This document shows positions 22,981-23,002 of a DNA stretch of 23,002 bases, one piece after another (within the stretch, counting starts at the first letter, position 1; every line of letters starts with the position of its first letter). The stretch covers positions 1 through 23,002 of the forward strand of contig JBPCXR010000217.1 of assembly GCA_051027215.1 (NCBI GenBank), in the 5' to 3' direction. The notes under the pieces were generated by a model. The model did no database searches. It was not told the DNA's origin and was given only the letters and a program-made list of their open reading frames with translations. The DNA is from CALHVX01 sp051027215 (GTDB lineage: Bacteria > Pseudomonadota > Gammaproteobacteria > Pseudomonadales > Azotimanducaceae). The position numbers were made by a program, and so were the translations under genes.

Positions 22981-23002
22981 TGCCTTGTCACATCCTTAAT
23001 CG

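Overview
The window is an ordinary-looking chromosomal stretch of a gammaproteobacterium with moderately high GC, densely packed with housekeeping and envelope genes. The class assignment rests on a ZapG/YhcB-type protein (a gammaproteobacterial family), a BtuB receptor behind a proteobacterial-style cobalamin riboswitch, and E. coli-like PepA, HisI, CysS, GloB, TesB and CoA-pyrophosphatase proteins. I cannot name a genus. No rRNA, tRNA, CRISPR array, transposase, integrase or phage gene was seen.

Left part (1-3546, plus strand): the C-terminal nucleotide-binding domain of an ABC exporter cut by the window edge; a secreted DUF547 protein; lipoyl synthase lipA, behind a good sigma70-like promoter and with a long repeat-bearing N-terminal extension; and a ZapG/YhcB-like membrane protein whose start overlaps the lipA stop by 4 bases. 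A divergent-type gamma-glutamyltransferase lies convergent to these on the minus strand (3547-5448).

Centre (5574-13717, plus strand): a close-packed run pepA, hisI, cysS and a class A FAD-dependent monooxygenase. About 10 bases after the monooxygenase stop begins a full cobalamin riboswitch. Behind it come a hairpin, a Shine-Dalgarno site and the outer-membrane vitamin B12 receptor gene btuB, whose true start is at 10330. An M20 metallopeptidase with an SD-supported TTG start follows.

Right part (13720-22980): a minus-strand HNH endonuclease and a plus-strand SPOR lipoprotein. Next is a compact minus-strand run transcribed gloB, rarD, gst, cytochrome P450, with gaps or overlaps of 23, 2 and 11 bases at the starts chosen here. 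It combines two glutathione-linked enzymes with a monooxygenase and a permease, so a detoxification or compound-modification operon is plausible. tesB is divergent from gloB. tesB and a Prx5-type peroxiredoxin converge on a triplicated 19-base palindromic repeat. The window ends with an AstE/AspA-type zinc hydrolase carrying an unusual 225-residue acidic N-terminal region, convergent with a CoA-type NUDIX hydrolase.

The strongest non-coding feature is the cobalamin riboswitch. I found no clear new defence, secretion or biosynthetic system. The most unusual signals are the acidic N-terminal region on the AstE-like protein, the GloB-RarD-GST-P450 gene run, the palindromic repeat at the peroxiredoxin 3' end, and a W-C...W-C motif in the SPOR lipoprotein.
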